60,000 nt of DNA, taken from assembly GCA_903813345.2 (NCBI GenBank), contig CAIIXF020000003.1, forward strand, positions 2,200,109-2,260,108. The letters are read 5' to 3'. This document shows, piece by piece, positions 57,607 through 60,000 of the stretch. Numbering within the stretch: position 1 is the first letter of the stretch; each line of letters opens with the position of its first letter. Source of the stretch: Owenia fusiformis. Taxonomy: Eukaryota > Annelida > Polychaeta > Sabellida > Oweniidae. The notes under the pieces are model-generated. The model was not told the origin of the DNA. It saw only the letters and a program-made list of their open reading frames with translations, and did not search any database. Both the position numbers and the translations under genes were made by a program.

Positions 57607-59155
57607 GGTGTATATGGGACATTTTGTATCGTCCATCGTGTTCATTTATAATTTGTATTTTATTCGATAATCTAGATCAAATAAATGATAATATTACATT
57701 CAGAACTCTTACGACATATCCTATTTGTAATCCAAACCCTTAAATTGGCAAGTTCATGGAAGAAGACATGTAAAGTTAAGAGTTTTTAATATTGAATTTA
57801 TTAACCGGAAGTTGTTCTTTTTCAACTCGAAAATGAGTCAAATCTTCAACTGAGAAGTCGATTCGGGTCAACCCGGAGGCCTCAATCCGTGGGGAATCGA
57901 CTTATCGGGTCATCGTCCCACCCCTAGAAAATGACATATTTGTAAAAATCACCTAAACGTCTAGTGGAGCGTGGAACGATTTTTTCAGAGGTCGAGAGTG
58001 GAAATATTTGGTACCAAGGTAGTTTATTTAATTTGTAACTAAAATCCAAATTAAGAAAATCTGCGATATGTTATAAAAGTTTTGCAAAGAACCACCCTCC
58101 TGTATATAGCTATGTCTTGATTGCTCCTTCGCGTAACTGATAGTTGATTTCGAATCATTTCCCATGGAATTTTTCTTAAAAGGCTACGTATAGTTGTTCT
58201 ACAAAATAATGTAACATACCTCTTTCTTTGTGTCTAGGATTATTTCGTCAAGCCAAACTACAGATACAGTAGTTACGTGAATAGATCTCAAAAGGGTGTT
58301 ATCCTAGGAGGCACTTGAAACTACCTTTTTTATTATCTCTATCTTATCGGCTGTCAAATTGACAAAGCACGCGTTGTAACCACCAGTTAAGTCCTGATTG
58401 GAATGAATTACGATCATAGAGGTTGGGCCAAAAAAAACGTTTATGTCTTTGCTGCAACATTTTAATTTATCATACAAATGTTTAAATCATATGTCATTTT
58501 AATTTAGACAATTTAATTTCCAACAAAATGATAAATAAATTATTTCACATAACTAAGTATTTGTTTTAAAATAACGTTTCGATAAACAAAAGGGGTCAGA
58601 ATCATAATTTACCGATTACTGAATACGGAATGCTAAGAACTGACCAGACAGATATAACCCCTATGTCAGTTTTGGGCATATAAGTCTAATTATAGACGGT
58701 CAAAATTGTTGATTTATGTATCAAATGAAAGCAGATTAATTGACAATTTCGATATTATTGAGTTTTTTACCATTTTGATAGGTATTGGTAATATTATAGC
58801 CTAAATAACGCGGAGAAATCTAAATTTCAAGACATTTTGGAGATGATGCCTATTATAGGCCAAAATAATCACGAAATTATCAATGTTGTACTTATATATA
58901 ACTTAACTTTACTGACATTCTGAATGGCAGACAATGCAATTATGGACACCAGAAGAGGAAATTATGGAAATATATTCCATATCATGAGTTATGACAAAAT
59001 TTCAACTGAGTTTCTTTGCAAAACATGTTTAAGCAAATATCAATTTATCGAACAATCTTACTTTATTACAAACTACAATTCTATGGTGTAAATTCTGTGT
59101 CAAAAGTTTACAGACATAATTTCGCAATTTAGGTGCACGAAAATGTACGATTTCG
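57607..59155. other. AT-rich flank, no gene
   Basis: Nothing supported except a GC-richer patch near 57830-57930 with a broken inverted match (TCGATTCGGGTCAACCCGG). Confidence 0.45.
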
Positions 59156-59159
59156 TGTG

Positions 59160-59270
59160 CTCTTTATTCCAGACGCTCTAAAAGGGAACGCTCTTCATTC
59201 CTGACGCTAATGTTCTATTCCAGACGCTTTTTACCTATTCCCGACGCTATCTATTCTGGACGCTCTGAAA
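59160..59270 (+). repeat. Short tandem TATTCCAGACGCT units
   Basis: Five related units end in GACGCT: near 59160, 59191, 59212, 59232 and 59249, with 17-31 base spacing. Confidence 0.75.
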
Positions 59271-59607
59271 CCGAACATACAATTCGTTCCATGATTATTT
59301 TAGAGCTATACAATGTTTTACGAACGATACAATGTTATACATAGAGGATATCCTTTGATTTTTGAGGGATACCATTTTATCCATGAGTGGATAAAAATGT
59401 AGCCCGAGAAAGTAATAGGATATCCGATATATCCTATGGTTTTATTTACCTTTATGTCTTAATGTTAAAAATTCCTCAAAAAAACAAGTCTTGTTTTTTC
59501 ACTGTGTTCGCGTTTTTCTGAGTGTCACGAGGATCTTTTGGATCTCTGTTTAGAAACCTGGAAGTTGGTCTGTCAATTACACTAGAATTATCGTTGATAT
59601 CATTACT

Positions 59608-59668
59608 ACTTTGCTCCGAATCGAGTGTTTTTTTGGTAAGAATCATCTCGATCCAAACTCGCCGCCAT
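59608..59668 (-). CDS. Possible first coding exon, start in strong context
   Basis: On the minus strand AAACCATGGCGGCGAG is a near-ideal animal start context. The frame encodes MAASLDRDDSYQKNTRFGA and then reaches AAAGTAGTA, a possible donor or in-frame stop. A second frame over the same bases gives 72 residues without a recognised motif. It could open a gene or be a non-coding exon of the lipase gene 6 kb downstream, or be chance; the composition around it is somewhat GC-richer. Confidence 0.25.
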
Positions 59669-59694
59669 GGTTTATTTACTCTTGTCCTTGACAA

Positions 59695-60000
59695 TATTAT
59701 TACGCGTGTTCTAAGAAAAGCCTGCGCATAAAATTAAATCAAAATCAATAAAACAACACATTAATTCAAATTGTGTGAAGAATTTACTCATACTGAGCAC
59801 GTTTTATACAAAGTGATTACATGAAGACATCTGAATCATCTTATTAAGTCCGATAATACTTGGAACTATATTCTGGCAGTTCAATCAGGCATGTCTGTTA
59901 TTTGTCAAACCATTTAGGCTGTAAATTCAAAACTTATGAAAAAATAGTATCCGTCGGATACGATTAGATATCACGTCATATGGATCGGATACAATTTTAG
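59695..60000. other. Window end, unassigned
   Basis: Short words GTATCCGTCGGATACGA and GGATCGGATACA form small palindromes at 59948-59994; nothing else is supported. Confidence 0.35.

Overview
The window is eukaryotic nuclear DNA from a non-vertebrate animal, most likely a marine invertebrate. The base composition is AT-rich. There is no operon-like gene packing: the one clear gene is cut into short exons by long introns, and most of the rest is short non-autonomous transposon debris, tRNA-derived SINE-like pieces, inverted repeats and tandem repeats. The species and phylum cannot be fixed from this sequence.

The single well-supported gene runs on the minus strand from 53604 down to 17116. 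It encodes a class 3 (fungal-type, alpha/beta-hydrolase) lipase of 640 residues. I assembled it from ten coding exons by matching reading frame, GT-AG splice sites and intron phase: 53531-53604, 52332-52354 (a 23-base microexon), 51309-51569, 47499-48026, 37270-37470, 32986-33162, 32818-32895, 29980-30140, 27324-27513 and 17116-17345. The exon lengths sum to 1923 bases, an exact multiple of three. The model has an N-terminal signal anchor, the GHSMGG nucleophile elbow, a candidate catalytic Asp in a GDPVPRL context and a candidate His in SISQHTIKNY. The C-terminal third has no fold that I recognise.

Layout: 1-11660 is repeat DNA. It holds a 168-bp tandem repeat, a 7.85-kb structure with 1.3-kb inverted arms (509-8360) carrying several nested small elements, a decayed transposon-associated ORF (about 8790-9308), a tRNA-like SINE fragment, and a local duplication with a mariner-like MITE in it. 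11660-17115 is mostly featureless AT-rich DNA plus a 285-bp tandem repeat (15240-16250). 17116-53604 is the lipase gene. Its introns hold almost all of the remaining structure: intron 9 carries a nested element (20297-24662) with arrays of a motif spaced about 10 bp apart, intron 7 has arrays of TACCGAAT and CGGTACCG words, intron 5 has tandem repeats with a YY1-like core, and introns 4 and 3 are each almost wholly occupied by one long inverted repeat. 53605-60000 is upstream flank with a tandemly duplicated element rich in a GGACGGTTACG word and, at the far end, one possible first exon on the minus strand.

No bacterial-type system, CRISPR array, rRNA gene or intact transposase was found. The points most worth a second look are the helically phased arrays in 20297-24662, the paired-end inverted repeats filling lipase introns 3 and 4, and the spliced lipase model itself.
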